From: Phytophthora colocasiae
Taxonomy: Eukaryota; Oomycota; Peronosporomycetes; Peronosporales; Peronosporaceae
NCBI GenBank assembly: GCA_018806915.1
Contig: JAGKQI010000059.1
Location: forward strand, 1,550,001 to 1,614,000
Direction: 5' to 3'
Length of the DNA: 64,000 nucleotides
Of this stretch, positions 40,032-50,884 are shown in pieces; the stretch's first letter is position 1, and each line of letters opens with the position of its first letter. Both the position numbers and the translations under genes were made by a program. Below the pieces are notes generated by a model that was not told the DNA's origin, ran no database searches, and saw only the letters and a list, made by a program, of their open reading frames with translations.

Positions 40032-41687
40032 TCACAAATTGGTAGACATCACTTCTTCCAACGACTTAGCGTAACTCGAGTTCCAGTTTCTTGCAAACAC
40101 TTGTTCAAGTGCTTTTCGTGTCGATTCGTGGTTCGTGTTGATACTTGCCCCCGCTGTCGTGTAGAAATATCCCCACTCCATGTTGCTCGTGCCCACATTT
40201 GCACGGGTATCCGTGACGATGTACTTGGCATGATTCACACGAGTGTACGAAGGCCAGGACGCTTTGGCTCCAGCAGTGGATGTCGTGTTCTGCCAGCCAG
40301 GTACGCGGAAAATTTTGATCTCAAGTCTACCAGAGCATCGAGCACGCGTATGCTGACACAAATCCGCTTGCTTCTTCAGCGTGACAAGTGCCTCCAGCAT
40401 TTGAGGGCTGGTGTGCTGCCACTGGCTGATCAGCAGACGCACGTGCAGTCCTGGCTTACTGTATACTCCGGCTAGCAGAGCATCGGTCAACGCTGGCCAG
40501 TGCAGAGGCCCTGGTGTGTACATGGAGAACGGCGTAAAGTCCATCACACTGAGACTGACGAAAGACTTAGCCGACCGGATCGTATATACCAGCGCATCCT
40601 CATCAAATGCTCTTGAATGTGCCGCCGTCGCTTCCAATGGAGCAGCCGCAACAAACATCTTCGCAGCAGTTGACTCCATTTCACCCGTGCCATTTCCAGT
40701 ACTAAATGGTGTTTCTAACTGATGTGAAATATCCCCCAGTGCCGATAATCCAGCCTTCACAAATGGATCCTCGCTCCTCTTATCCTCCGGCAGATACAGC
40801 GACCATTTCGGGACTTGCAGCTCATGTTGAAAGCTCTCTGAAAAGTAGGTATCAGTTTTGGCCGGTAGCAACTCTGACGACGCGAACATCCACCAGGTCT
40901 CAAACAATTTCTGAATATCCTGAATAACCACCGATGAAGGGGACAAATTTTCCATTATTACACCCACCTCCATCACCTGAGCCAGCGACTTCCAGTCCAT
41001 ATTGGCACTCCCAACATACACATTTTGTGCATCAAAGACCCAAATTTTCTGGTGCAGAATGCCACTGCCGTACCACTCAGGCCCACCCCAGCATCTCACT
41101 TGAACATTTTCCCTTCCAGCTTCCACCAGCGTCTGCACTTCAGTCGGCAGAGTGCTACACGACGTAGCAGATTTATCCAGGATTTCGTCCATTTCGTCTT
41201 CTTTAGGACTCTGTTTCGCCGTTAAAACACGGATTTCCACCCCACGAGCAGCGGCTTGTTGTAGCGCGGAAAGTAGGTTTTTACCTCTTTCAGCACCGAA
41301 TTTCGCCATTTCGGCGTCGGAATAAACTTTTCGATCTTCTTCACCCAATAGGTTCCAATACATGGCGCTGAGGTCGATGGAGGTCTTTGCAGCTTGTACA
41401 TGGCGTGTAAGAGCCTCAAATGTCTGCGGAACTGCTGAATGAAGGTCAAAATCTCCGACAGGCAGCGATTCCACCAGCGATAATGTCGCTCTACCGGTAA
41501 AAACACCGTTAGAAACGGAATCAGATGTCCATTTTGGATCAAACACGCGCGGCTTGGAAGCAACTGAGGGAGTCGAGATGGAGCCATCACGTGGGGAGAA
41601 CCGTAGAGCTACTAAGAACACACACGAGGCCGCCCATAGCAGCCCGAACAATGCGGCACCATCGCCACGACGCAGTCGGCGAGCCAT
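40032..41687 (-). CDS. PLD3/PLD4-like phospholipase D family membrane protein
   Basis: The ATG at 41687 gives 551 residues. A short basic N-terminus precedes a transmembrane anchor (ALFGLLWAASCVFLVAL, ~12-28), so this is a type II luminal enzyme. Two HKD motifs are intact: HQKIWVFDAQNVYVGSANMD (H212, K214, D219) and HAKYIVTD with GTSN (H486, K488, D493). The arrangement and length match the PLD3/PLD4 branch, whose animal members are endolysosomal 5' exonucleases on single-stranded nucleic acid as well as lipid enzymes. Activity here is inferred. It is divergent from NOM1 across only 138 bp. Confidence 0.88.
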   Translation of the reverse strand: MARRLRRGDGAALFGLLWAASCVFLVALRFSPRDGSISTPSVASKPRVFDPKWTSDSVSNGVFTGRATLSLVESLPVGDFDLHSAVPQTFEALTRHVQAAKTSIDLSAMYWNLLGEEDRKVYSDAEMAKFGAERGKNLLSALQQAAARGVEIRVLTAKQSPKEDEMDEILDKSATSCSTLPTEVQTLVEAGRENVQVRCWGGPEWYGSGILHQKIWVFDAQNVYVGSANMDWKSLAQVMEVGVIMENLSPSSVVIQDIQKLFETWWMFASSELLPAKTDTYFSESFQHELQVPKWSLYLPEDKRSEDPFVKAGLSALGDISHQLETPFSTGNGTGEMESTAAKMFVAAAPLEATAAHSRAFDEDALVYTIRSAKSFVSLSVMDFTPFSMYTPGPLHWPALTDALLAGVYSKPGLHVRLLISQWQHTSPQMLEALVTLKKQADLCQHTRARCSGRLEIKIFRVPGWQNTTSTAGAKASWPSYTRVNHAKYIVTDTRANVGTSNMEWGYFYTTAGASINTNHESTRKALEQVFARNWNSSYAKSLEEVMSTNL

Positions 41688-41825
41688 CAGATCTGCTTGA
41701 AGAAAACTCTTCAAGTTACAAGGGTTAAATGGAATTTCTAACCTGTTGCTTACCTTCAGACGACATTGAATATTTTAAACCCATTTCTATTTGACTGGTG
41801 CACATCTCAATACATTGGGTGGACT
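41688..41825. promoter_or_regulatory. Compact bidirectional promoter between PLD-like gene and NOM1
   Basis: Only 138 bp separate the two divergent start codons, so both promoters and 5' leaders must share it. GCACATCTCAATACATTGGG near 41803-41822 is the only faintly initiator-like sequence on the plus strand. Confidence 0.5.
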
Positions 41826-44800
41826 ATGGCTGGGAAGCTCCCACAGTCCCGCAAGGCCAAGCGCAAGCAGCAGCGCGAGGACAAGAAGCGTCAGAAGAAC
41901 AAGCGACAGCGGAAGGAGGTGGAAGCTCCAATTGCCAATGGAAATGCCAAGTCTCGCAGCAAAAAACCGGTTAAAACCCATCGCCCCAGTAGTTCCAGTG
42001 GTAATTCCAGTGGACTCACCAACAAGTTCCACGAGTTTCTAGCAGAGGCAGCGAGCGCCAATGGTGAGAAATGTACTAATTTAGTATTGAATTAATTTTT
42101 ATAAAAGTACTGATCCGTTTGAAAAGCAGGTGAACTACAGTCACTAAGTGCTGAGGACAAGGAGATTAAAGCTCTCGAGTCCAAATTAGGGTTGGGCTCG
42201 TCATCGTCCAGTAAATCTGGGTCTGCAATGAAGAAGCTTCAGAAGTAAGGAGCAATATTGTATTTGCTAGTTTTAATGGTGTGCTTTTGCTAACGTTAGG
42301 CTGTTTATTCTCTAGGGAGTACTCGAAGGACGGTCTTGGAGATGATTTCGCAGAGTTTTTGTCGGAACTTGACCATATTTCAGAGTACGACAGCAGATTT
42401 TCTTTGAATTAGCTACAGGTTTTTGTGTTGATGTGCTTTATAACTTGTGATGTAGAGTGGTGAAAGGCCGACCGAAGGTGACCAAGGCGAAACAGGTGAA
42501 TGCACACGATGCTGATGTGGAAAGTGACGGAGAAGAGAGTGAAATGGACGAAGATGAAGGATTAGAGACTGGTAGTGACTTCGGGGATGACATGGAGATG
42601 GACGAAGAGACTCGGCGGGAGATGGAGCTGCTACAGGCTGAAGACGCAGAGTTTCTCAAGGGAATGGACGAACTACCGACTGATGAGTCAGAGTCCGAAT
42701 CGGAAGATCTTGCACAGTTTTATTCAGATGCAGAGGAGGAAGATGAAGACGATGAGGAAGCACGAGCAAACACCATGAAAAACCAACAATTGGGTGCGGA
42801 AGAGGAGAGCGACGATGACGACGAGGAGGAAGAGCAGAATGATGCTGATGGTGGAAGTGGTGACGAGGATAAGCTCGAGGAGGAAGAAGAGAGCGACGAC
42901 GGAAATGGTGAAGAGAGCGAGGAAGAGGAGGAGGCAGAGAAAGAAAAAGAACCAGAAAAGGAGAACGTTGTCGTGGAAGAAGATATCTACGGTCGACCAG
43001 TTATCAAGTCGAGTGACGGAACCAGGAAGCCATCAGCATACTTGCCCCCTCACCTTCGCCGAAAGCTTCAAGCCGAGGCTGAAGCTGCTGCAGCGGCAGC
43101 GGCAACTGAAAAAGTGAAACCTTCCCAGATGGATGAGCAGGCAATGCGCGAGCTGACACGTCGTATTAACGGCCAACTCAACCGTATCTCCGAGTCCAAT
43201 ATGGAGTGAGTTTCTGTCCGCTGCTCAACTACAAAAACTTTCGATGCGAGAGAACTAACTGTTTTGTCCGTTAACAACTAGGTCAATCGCGTTGGAAATG
43301 GAGAAGATTTACCGTAGCAACGGCCGATCTCTTGTTAATGAAATCCTGCTGGAGAAGCTCCTCCAGACGGCTTGCCACTCGCGACAGGTGATGGCGCCGC
43401 TCATCAAGGTCGGTGGCGCTCTAGTGGCCGCTCTGTATCACAGCGTTGGGAGTGAAGTCGGAGGTTTCTTCGTTGAGAAGCTGGTACGTAAACTCACGGA
43501 TAGTGTGGAGGAGGAAAAGAAGCAGCTCAGTGAGTCTGCAGATACACAACACGACGAGGATGACGACTCAGGTAGAACTTCCAAGGTCCCCATCAACTTG
43601 CTGCTGTTCGTGATGATGCTGTACAACTTCGGCGTCGTGCACTGCACCCTCGTGTACGACTTGTTCCGTTCGTTCGTGGACAGTTTCTCGTCCACTGACA
43701 TTGAACTGATCCACCAACTTCTTAAAATCGGTGGTGCTCAACTCCGTGCGGATGACGCTGACGCTTTACGTCAGATGGTGGCCGCTGTGCAGCAAAAAGT
43801 AGGCGAGGCACAGCAGGTGAACGGCGGGAAGCAACCGGAGGAACGTGTTCGTTTCATCCTGGACCTCATTTACAACCTCAAGAAATCGTCAAAGGGTAAG
43901 CGCCACGCAGGGAACGGTAGTGCTGGAGGTGCATTTGACGTTTCTTCCCTAAAGAAGTGGCTCGGTCGCGTGAAAACTCGATGTGGCAATGCTAACAACC
44001 CGTTGCGTGTGTCGCTGCACGAGCTTCTCAATGCCGACGAGGACGGTCGGTGGTGGGTTGTTGGTGGCACGTGGGTCGGCTATCAGCAGCCGAAGGCTGG
44101 TGACGAGGCAGCAAACGATGAAGCATCGAACGAGGCGGAAATGGAGAAGGACCGACTGCTGAAACTGGCGGAAAAGCAGCATATGAACACGGACGTCCGC
44201 AAGAAAATCTTCGTGGCTCTCATGGGTGCGACGGACTGCTTTGACGCCTACGAGCGGCTACTACAGCTGCATTTAAAGGAGAAACAGGAACGGGAGATCG
44301 TCCGTGTGCTGTTGCACTGCTGCGGTCAAGAGAACAAGTTTAACAAGTACTACCTGGTACTGGCGGAGAAGCTGTGTGAGATGGATCCGCGGTACAAATT
44401 CACATTCCAGCTCGCGTTCTGGGATATTTTCAAGCAGATGGAGTCACTCAAGCCTCGAAGACTGTACAACCAGGCTCAGATGCTGGCCGGTCTGGTTCTA
44501 AGCGGCAGTTTATCGTTCTCGGTGCTGAAGGTGCTTGATTTCACGCAGTTGGAGGAGAAAAGCATCTTGTTCCTACGGGTTCTGATGGAGGAGATCCTGA
44601 AGGTCGACAGTGAGCTGGAGATGGCGCAGGTGTTCCAACGTTTACTACAGACGAAGAAGGCTCAGCTCACAATCGACGGCCTTGCAGTGTTTTTCCACCA
44701 ACACTTGACCAACTTCCGAGGTGAACCGGATTTAAAGACACGAGCACTGCTGAAGAAGCGAGCCAAGAGCGTCAAAAGTTTACTGGATCAACTAGCCAAG

Positions 44801-44848
44801 TCTGCAGCTACAGCTGACAAGGAAGCTAGCTTTATGTACTGTAGATAG
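41826..44848 (+). CDS. NOM1: NOM1/Sgd1-like nucleolar MIF4G-MA3 protein
   Basis: Five exons: 41826-42063, 42130-42244, 42316-42384, 42456-43205 and 43282-44848. The four introns of 66-76 nt all have GT-AG ends and keep frame; the product is 912 residues. The N-terminus is highly basic (SRKAKRKQQREDKKRQKNKR, nucleolar-type signal). A long acidic region follows, then SAYLPPHLRRKL, which precedes the MIF4G domain in this family. The MIF4G helices begin in exon 5 (MEKIYRSNGRSLVNEI, VMMLYNFGVVHC) and an MA3 domain follows (RKKIFVALMGATDCFDAYER). NOM1/Sgd1 acts with the helicase eIF4A3/Fal1 in 40S ribosomal subunit assembly in the nucleolus. The gene is convergent with the acetyltransferase gene 57 bp downstream. 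Confidence 0.9.
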
Positions 44849-44904
44849 ACACATTCTGCATACGAAATAGATCACCAAAAAAAATTCTGAGTAGCATCCA
44901 GAAC

Positions 44905-45468
44905 TTATTCCTCTTCAATCTTCTTGATGAATTTGGCTGGATTACCAGCGTACACACACATGGGAGGTACATTTTTGGTCACAACACTACCAGCTCCAAT
45001 GACAGCTCCACGTCCAATAGTGACTCCAGGCAACACCGTGACGTTGCCTCCGATCCAGACATCGTCCTCAATGGTGATCGGTTTGCCCAGTTCGTACCCG
45101 GAAGCTCGAGCTTTGGGTCCCAACGGGTGTGTCGCAGTGTACAGCTGCACATTGGGGGCGAACATAACTCGGTCCCCAATGGTGATCTCGCACACATCCA
45201 GCAACACACAGTTGAAGTTCATGTAGACGTTGTCCCCCAGTTTAATGTTGGACCCATAGTCGCAACGGAAGGGCATTTCCACGAAGCATTCCTTCCCTTT
45301 GGAGCCAAGGAGTTTGGTCAGGATTTCCTGCGCTTCGGGAGTCTCAGCACCGTCCAACTCGTTGTATCTTTTCACCAACTTGCGGGTCACCTGTCGTTCC
45401 GTGAACAGATCCTGATCCATGGAGAAGTAGAGTTCTCCACGCAGCATCTTAGTCCGTTCGGTCTCCAT
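44905..45468 (-). CDS. Maltose O-acetyltransferase-like hexapeptide enzyme (copy 1)
   Basis: 187 residues, single exon. The N-terminal MAC region ([15 protein letters not shown]) is followed by left-handed beta-helix hexapeptide repeats ([59 protein letters not shown]). The catalytic His lies in TATHPLGP. Enzymes of this group transfer acetyl from acetyl-CoA to a sugar hydroxyl and form cytosolic trimers. It is one of three paralogues on the same strand in 4.4 kb. This copy is the most diverged, having KNVPP where the others have KDVPP. Confidence 0.88.
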   Translation of the reverse strand: METERTKMLRGELYFSMDQDLFTERQVTRKLVKRYNELDGAETPEAQEILTKLLGSKGKECFVEMPFRCDYGSNIKLGDNVYMNFNCVLLDVCEITIGDRVMFAPNVQLYTATHPLGPKARASGYELGKPITIEDDVWIGGNVTVLPGVTIGRGAVIGAGSVVTKNVPPMCVYAGNPAKFIKKIEEE

Positions 45469-45754
45469 TGGGGGGAGGAAGAGTGGTTGTAGCAGGGAAG
45501 TTTGTGACGCTTGGGGGAGAAATGAGAAGTGATCTCACCACGGGGAGAACGCTACGACATCCACAATGCAACAGCTCATGACACGTGGCATACTGGCAAA
45601 AATTTCCATAAGGGTTATTGATTCCAGCTATCCTTGCCACGAATCATCCGTGCCACTCAGTGTGATAACACGATACGATCTACAGTTGGGGGTAATGGTC
45701 AATTGATGGCGTGGTGGAATTGCCACGCTATCATTGATCACGATCCTCAGGTTG

Positions 45755-46215
45755 TCAAAATGAGTGTCGTCCCGGGCGTGGGTCGGTCCCTCTGGATCTG
45801 CTTATTGGAGCGTAGAAATGGGTTCGTGAGTTCATGGCATTTGGCGCTGGCTGGAGGTTGAAGATGGCTCGGAATCCTTTTACGAGCTGGAATTGGCTCA
45901 AGAGAGTGACGGTCACTCGTTGGACTTGCTGGTGTGGAAAGGGATCGTCCACGACTCTCTTCTTGGCATTATTTACTGTCGCGGAAGCGTTGAAACCTAT
46001 TGCAGACTCTTCCGACGTAGCTTTTTGCTGGGGTTCCCCCACACTTGAGGGTTACCTCGTCCGTCGACTGCCCAGTACTGGAGGAACTGCAGTGTGGTTG
46101 GCTGGTGCGAAGCTGTACGAGTCGCAGTCTGGAGCGGGAGGAGCAGGAAGAGGCTCAGATTCAAAAGCAAACACTGTGTAAGGACTGGTTCGAGGACCTT
46201 AAAGAGTTTACATGA
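45755..46215 (+). pseudogene. Possible remnant of an unidentified gene
   Basis: Coding-like stretches appear in shifting frames: VEDGSESFYELELAQESDGH near 45855 and REEQEEAQIQKQTLCKDWFE near 46135. No single frame or convincing set of introns joins them. This could be a decayed gene or one with introns I cannot place. No family is recognised. Confidence 0.3.
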
Positions 46216-46274
46216 AAGTTATGTTCTGCTTTTTGTCTAGACCGGACGACTACGGTAAGTTTGCTTTCTCACTC

Positions 46275-47780
46275 TTACTTCAATCGAATTTCACGGATGG
46301 GTAAAGCTTCTAGACACAGTCGTCGCATCATTTCGGACGAAAACTCCAACTTTGAGGTATCGCGAGCGCCAGTACCGGTAGTGACAACCCCCATTCGCAG
46401 CAAAGTTTCACGGTCGGTACCTGATTCATCGCTAGATCCACTGACATCATCCTTGAGCAACAAGCCGAGCAGGTCCCAATCCGACTGGCTCAACTCTTGC
46501 AGGTCCTCCCGTATTTTTTTGTAAGTCTAATTGTAGTAATTGAGATAGTGAGAGAAACTTCTGATCTTAAACCAATCCTCCCATTCATGGCGCTCTACAT
46601 TGAACTGTTCATAATCAATCGAGTACCGGACTAATGATCCAAAGACGCCAGGGGCACCGGCAGAATACCCCATGATAGCTTGGCGTATTGAATCGCGAAA
46701 CGGGTACCTATCACCGATCTGTTGGAAAAACCCACTCATTTGATGGGTAGTAAAACGCTTGACTTGAAACACTTCGACCAGATTAAACGGACTGACAGTA
46801 ATGCCAGGAGTACCGCCTCCTTTAAACTTCATGTGCATATTCAGCAGATCATGACTTCCAATTCCAAGAAATCCCAAAAAGTATTCACTTAATTGCCACA
46901 CTCGTAGATAGTGCATGAAGTTTCTGGTCAGGTCTTCATTCTTAAACATCATGTCCATTTCATCAATTGCAAGCCACAGACGTGTCTTGCGACGCGAAAA
47001 CATCTTTTCAAACTCAGCTAACGACTTCGTCTCTTCGCCAACGAGTCTCCCAAGTGCCAGCCAAAACGATTCCTCTGTTTCGACTATCAGTGGTATTAAC
47101 GAGGCATAGATGACTAGAATGGACGGGTCTGCTTTAAGCGAAGCCGCAAGTCGATAAGCAATGGTCGTCTTTCCAAATTGACGAGGTCCATAAAGCAGGC
47201 ATAACGAAGCCACTTTACGCGAAAACGCCATCTCCAGCTTTTTATACGTCCCAATCGTTTCCATTGGAACTGAGTAGAACTCCTCGGGGACTGGGCCTTG
47301 ATAGGCAACCTCCTTTTCCACAAACTTGACTCGCTTTGCAAGTGGCAAGTCCTCATCTCGCGCCCTGTGGCGATGTATACCCACACTCGCTGAACCTCCA
47401 GTCCTCTCCTGAACCACCACCAGCAAGTGCACAGGGCCATTTCCGGCTGCTTCGTCATTTTCATCCACCTCGTTATCCACTTTGCTCACCTCGTCGCTCG
47501 ATAATCCAACACAACGCAGTTTTGCTCGCGCAACAGCCAACCGCGTCAGGCCACTAGTGTCCGTTGCGCCTTTTATCACATCGTTTTCCGTCAGCCACGC
47601 GCCTTCTCCATTGTCTTTCTTCGCCAGGAAGAGCTCCAGATCGTCAGGGTCGACACCATTCAAGGCATTCTTCCTTTTTCTCTGGATCACTTCTTTTAAC
47701 GCGGACACCGAAGCGTCTTCAACGATGTCTACCTCGAACGTGCTGCCCGCCGCACCAACGATCGCACAGAAGAGCTTCAT
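46275..47780 (-). pseudogene. CRN effector with NTPase domain, interrupted by an in-frame TAG
   Basis: From ATG 47780 the protein has a Crinkler header (MKLFCAIVGAAGSTFEVDIV, then LELFLAKKDNGEGAWL for LFLAK, and VHLLVVVQE in place of HVLVVVP). A P-loop NTPase follows (LLYGPRQFGKTTIAYRLA, Walker A; LWLAIDEMD, Walker B). The frame stops at TAG 46527-46529 after 417 residues, but the same frame continues for 83 sense codons with ordered, charged sequence (REDLQELSQSDWDLLGLLLK, EMMRRLCLEALPIREI) to a second stop at 46275. I read this as a recent nonsense mutation in a ~500-residue protein. A truncated functional product or stop readthrough is the alternative. No nuclease domain like that of the 15.7 kb CRN is present. 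Confidence 0.75.
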
Positions 47781-47920
47781 CTCGGCAGATTTCTGGAATG
47801 AGGAGAAGCAATATCGTACCTAACTTTCGGGACATCAATCAGGGGTCAATATTCGTTGAGGTAAAGCTGCACTTATTAATATGTACCAGGGCCTCGTCAG
47901 AATTACACCGATGCAGTTCT

Positions 47921-48499
47921 CTACTGGGTAGACGTCTTCTTTGCCTCGATCTTCTTGATGAACTTGGCTGGGTTACCCGCGTACACGCACATGGGAGGCA
48001 CGTCCTTAGTAACGACGCTACCTGCACCGATCACTGCACCACGACCGATAGTAACGCCAGGTACTACCGTTGCGTTTCCGCCGATCCAGACATCATCTTC
48101 GATCGTGATAGGTTTTCCGATCTCAAGGCCGGAAGAGCGTTCCTCTGGGTCAAGAGGGTGGCTGGCAGTGTAAAGCTGCACGTTTGGTGCCAGCATCACT
48201 CGGTCACCAATAGTGATGGGACAGCCGTCCAGGAAGACACAGTCGAAATTCATCTGGACATTGTCTCCGATCCGGATGTTGTAGCCGTAGTCGCACCGGA
48301 ACGGCATCTCAATGAGGCAGTTCTCTCCGATAGACCCTAACAACTGCTTCATCACACTTTTCGCCTCGGAACTCTCGGCTTGAGTGATGTCGTTGAACTT
48401 TCTGGTCAACTCGCGAGCTACACGTCGGTCCTCCGCCAATTCCGGATCGGCTGCGACGTAAAGTTCACCCCGAATCATCTTGGCCTTTTCGGTGTCCAT
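47921..48499 (-). CDS. Maltose O-acetyltransferase-like hexapeptide enzyme (copy 2)
   Basis: 192 residues, single exon. Same layout as copy 1: MAC region (KMIRGELYVAADPELAEDRR), beta-helix repeats ([39 protein letters not shown]) and catalytic His in TASHPLDP. The C-terminus is slightly longer (IEAKKTSTQ). It lies between the CRN gene and copy 3. Similarity to copy 3 (TASHPLDP, KDVPPMC) suggests these two separated most recently. Confidence 0.88.
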   Translation of the reverse strand: MDTEKAKMIRGELYVAADPELAEDRRVARELTRKFNDITQAESSEAKSVMKQLLGSIGENCLIEMPFRCDYGYNIRIGDNVQMNFDCVFLDGCPITIGDRVMLAPNVQLYTASHPLDPEERSSGLEIGKPITIEDDVWIGGNATVVPGVTIGRGAVIGAGSVVTKDVPPMCVYAGNPAKFIKKIEAKKTSTQ

Positions 48500-48748
48500 C
48501 TTGAAGAATACTTGATGTCGTGGCTTGCTGTTTTCAGCGAAAATGTCAAAGTGAGCAGAGGATTAGAGCAGTCACGCACACGATCATTGTGCCACGCGTC
48601 ATGAAACGAGCAATTCCCCCACAAAGCCGAGACGAATTCATTTCCATACCTGAAGTAATCGTGGGTAGCTTCGAAGCAGAAGCGCAAGATAAGTAAGGCT
48701 TATGTACGACAAGCTTTAAGTCGAGACATCAATACTCTTTGAGTAACT

Positions 48749-49315
48749 TTATGATTCTTCCTCAATCTTCTTGATGAATTTGGCCGGATTTCCAGCGAAC
48801 ACACACATCGGAGGGACGTCCTTGGTGACCACGCTGCCTGCTCCAATGACTGCACCGCGACCAATTGTAACTCCAGGTACGATAACCACATTTCCCCCGA
48901 TCCAGGCATCGTCCTCAATAGTGATAGGTTTGCCGATCTCCAGCTTGGCAGCTCTCTTCTTAGGGTCGAGAGGGTGACTGGCAGTGTAAAGCTGCACGTT
49001 CGGTGCCAACAGCACGCGATCCCCAATTGTGATCGGACACACATCCAAGAGAACGCAGCCAACGTTCATGTAGACGTCGTCCCCGAGTCGGATATTGTAG
49101 CCGTAGTCACAATGAAATGGTGCCTCAATGAAGCACTTTTGTCCTTTGGTACCCAGAAGACGCGTAAGCAGCGCGTCAGCTTCAGTATATTCGCCCGGTA
49201 GCAAGTCGTTGTACTGCCTCGTCAGCAACCGAGCAGCGCGTCGATCATCAGCTAGCGCTGGGTCCATTAGGTTGTGCATTTCCCCACGGATCATCTTGTC
49301 TTTCTCGGCTTCCAT
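48749..49315 (-). CDS. Maltose O-acetyltransferase-like hexapeptide enzyme (copy 3)
   Basis: 188 residues, single exon. MAC region KMIRGEMHNLMDPALADDRR, beta-helix repeats (YNIRLGDDVYMNVGCVLLD, GNVVIVPGVT) and catalytic His in TASHPLDP. All residues expected of the acetyl-CoA-dependent sugar acetyltransferases appear to be kept in the three copies. Different substrates are possible but cannot be read from the sequence. Confidence 0.88.
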   Translation of the reverse strand: MEAEKDKMIRGEMHNLMDPALADDRRAARLLTRQYNDLLPGEYTEADALLTRLLGTKGQKCFIEAPFHCDYGYNIRLGDDVYMNVGCVLLDVCPITIGDRVLLAPNVQLYTASHPLDPKKRAAKLEIGKPITIEDDAWIGGNVVIVPGVTIGRGAVIGAGSVVTKDVPPMCVFAGNPAKFIKKIEEES

Positions 49316-49630
49316 CTTGAACGGGTTCTTGTCTATTCAGCAAAAAGGGAAATGAGTCAGAATGAGTCGAATCCAAAGGGGAAAAACATCAAAGAGGTGT
49401 GGATTTCGCCTTTGTCAGAGCAAGCGTGATTGGTTCTAGTGCAAGTTGCACTGTGCAACAGATGCTTCGTTCGTGCAAGCTGATCCAAGATCGACTGCAT
49501 CTTCAATTTCATGATTCTTCACTTCACAACGTGCATTTCAACATCCAACAAAGACTCAACTTCCAAACGATATCCACTTGATCAGCATTCCATTCGTGCT
49601 GAAACCGTGCGTGTTCTCACATTTCCCAAC
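49316..49630. other. Intergenic region, nothing identified
   Basis: AT-moderate sequence between two minus-strand genes. It should contain the promoter of acetyltransferase copy 3. No repeat, RNA gene or open frame with coding character is visible. Confidence 0.4.
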
Positions 49631-50629
49631 TCACGAAGCTCGTTCTTCCTGTACACTAATCGGTTCGATGTGAAATGCAACCGACTCGGCCGGTTCTTTC
49701 TCCTTGTCAATCAATTCTTCGTTCAGTGCCCGCCAAGCCGATAACCGCAACAGATCCCTTGGAGACCGTCTCGGTATCCGCAGCAACCGTCGTCGTCGAA
49801 TCTCCAAATCTTTTAACCACAACACGAAAGTCAGTATGGACCAAAAACTATCACTTTGGTAACTAAAACACTTACATTTTAGACGAATAAAGTAATGTAC
49901 CACAAGTAGCACGATGAAGGCTGGCACACTCAACAACCAATACAAATTCTTCAAGCTGTTCGAAGTGCGGTTGACAATGATCGACGGAATCGTAGTATAC
50001 GCTGTCCAGGAGTCTGAATCCTTCGAGTTCGAAGCGGATTCAGAGTCATCACACAACGACACTGTTCTCAACTCCCACACTGTCGGTTCGCAGCTCAATA
50101 CACAGACACAACCAGACATCCCAATACAGTATTTCGTCGTTCTGGCCAGGAAATTATTCTGCATGGAATAATTCAGTGCAATGGAATAGCACTCGCGACA
50201 CGCAGGGTCTGTAGCTTCACAGTACGTCGTGTTAACCGACGAGTATTGGTGATAGAGTCCCCCACTGAAGTTGTACGGACTGCCACTGTCTGCATTTGGT
50301 CCTGTAGTCACTCGGTAGTCTAAATTATAGTCGTAGAACACCATAGACTCACAATAGCCGAATTGAGAGATGACACAACCCTCCGGATTGTTGACGACCG
50401 GCACATTGAGGCAGTCGTAGCAGCTGCGGCGGGTGAAGCACGTTTCGTTCGGTTCCAGACCGTAATATGCGCAAGTATCCGCGATTGAATTGGTGCGATT
50501 GGACCTGGAAGGAACCGCCATCTCTGAGGCGTCCGAAGAGGAATTTGACATGGCAAACGCGTTGGCAATTGGCAAGTAACTGGACAAAAGGAGATCAAAT
50601 CGCTGGCGTCGACTGCATCTGATCGCCAT
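49631..50629 (-). CDS. Cys-rich single-pass membrane protein (paralogue B)
   Basis: The ATG at 50629 opens a likely signal peptide (basic MAIRCSRRQR, then LLLSSYLPIANAFA). The ectodomain has CFTRRSCYDCLN, FGYCESM, SVNTTYCEATDPACRECY and MSGCVCVLSCE, the Cys pattern of the 36.4 kb gene. A transmembrane helix follows (LYWLLSVPAFIVLLVVHYF), then a basic tail with LLRLSAWRALNEELIDKEKE. The frame is open throughout, but 49875-49810 is very probably a 66 nt intron with GTAAGT and an AG end. Removing it gives 310 residues and aligns the juxtamembrane region with paralogue A. Function unknown. Confidence 0.75.
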   Translation of the reverse strand: MAIRCSRRQRFDLLLSSYLPIANAFAMSNSSSDASEMAVPSRSNRTNSIADTCAYYGLEPNETCFTRRSCYDCLNVPVVNNPEGCVISQFGYCESMVFYDYNLDYRVTTGPNADSGSPYNFSGGLYHQYSSVNTTYCEATDPACRECYSIALNYSMQNNFLARTTKYCIGMSGCVCVLSCEPTVWELRTVSLCDDSESASNSKDSDSWTAYTTIPSIIVNRTSNSLKNLYWLLSVPAFIVLLVVHYFIRLKCKCFSYQSDSFWSILTFVLWLKDLEIRRRRLLRIPRRSPRDLLRLSAWRALNEELIDKEKEPAESVAFHIEPISVQEERAS

Positions 50630-50884
50630 GGGCGGGGTGAACCGAACCCGAACCCAGGTTCTACTAAAAAAAAAGAGCCCAAAATTGTCTGGAACCGGGC
50701 TCCCAGAAAATACCAAGGCACTTCAAATCGTAGGAGCCCAGATTTGTCAAATACATGTACCGAGCTCTTCTAGTCTATGCGAGCCCAGTTTTGTTTACGA
50801 GCCCCAACAATTTGATTGGTTATAATTGCTGCGTTGAAGCTACAATCTGGATCCGAGGCATGGGCGCAGATAAAAAGTAGCGCC

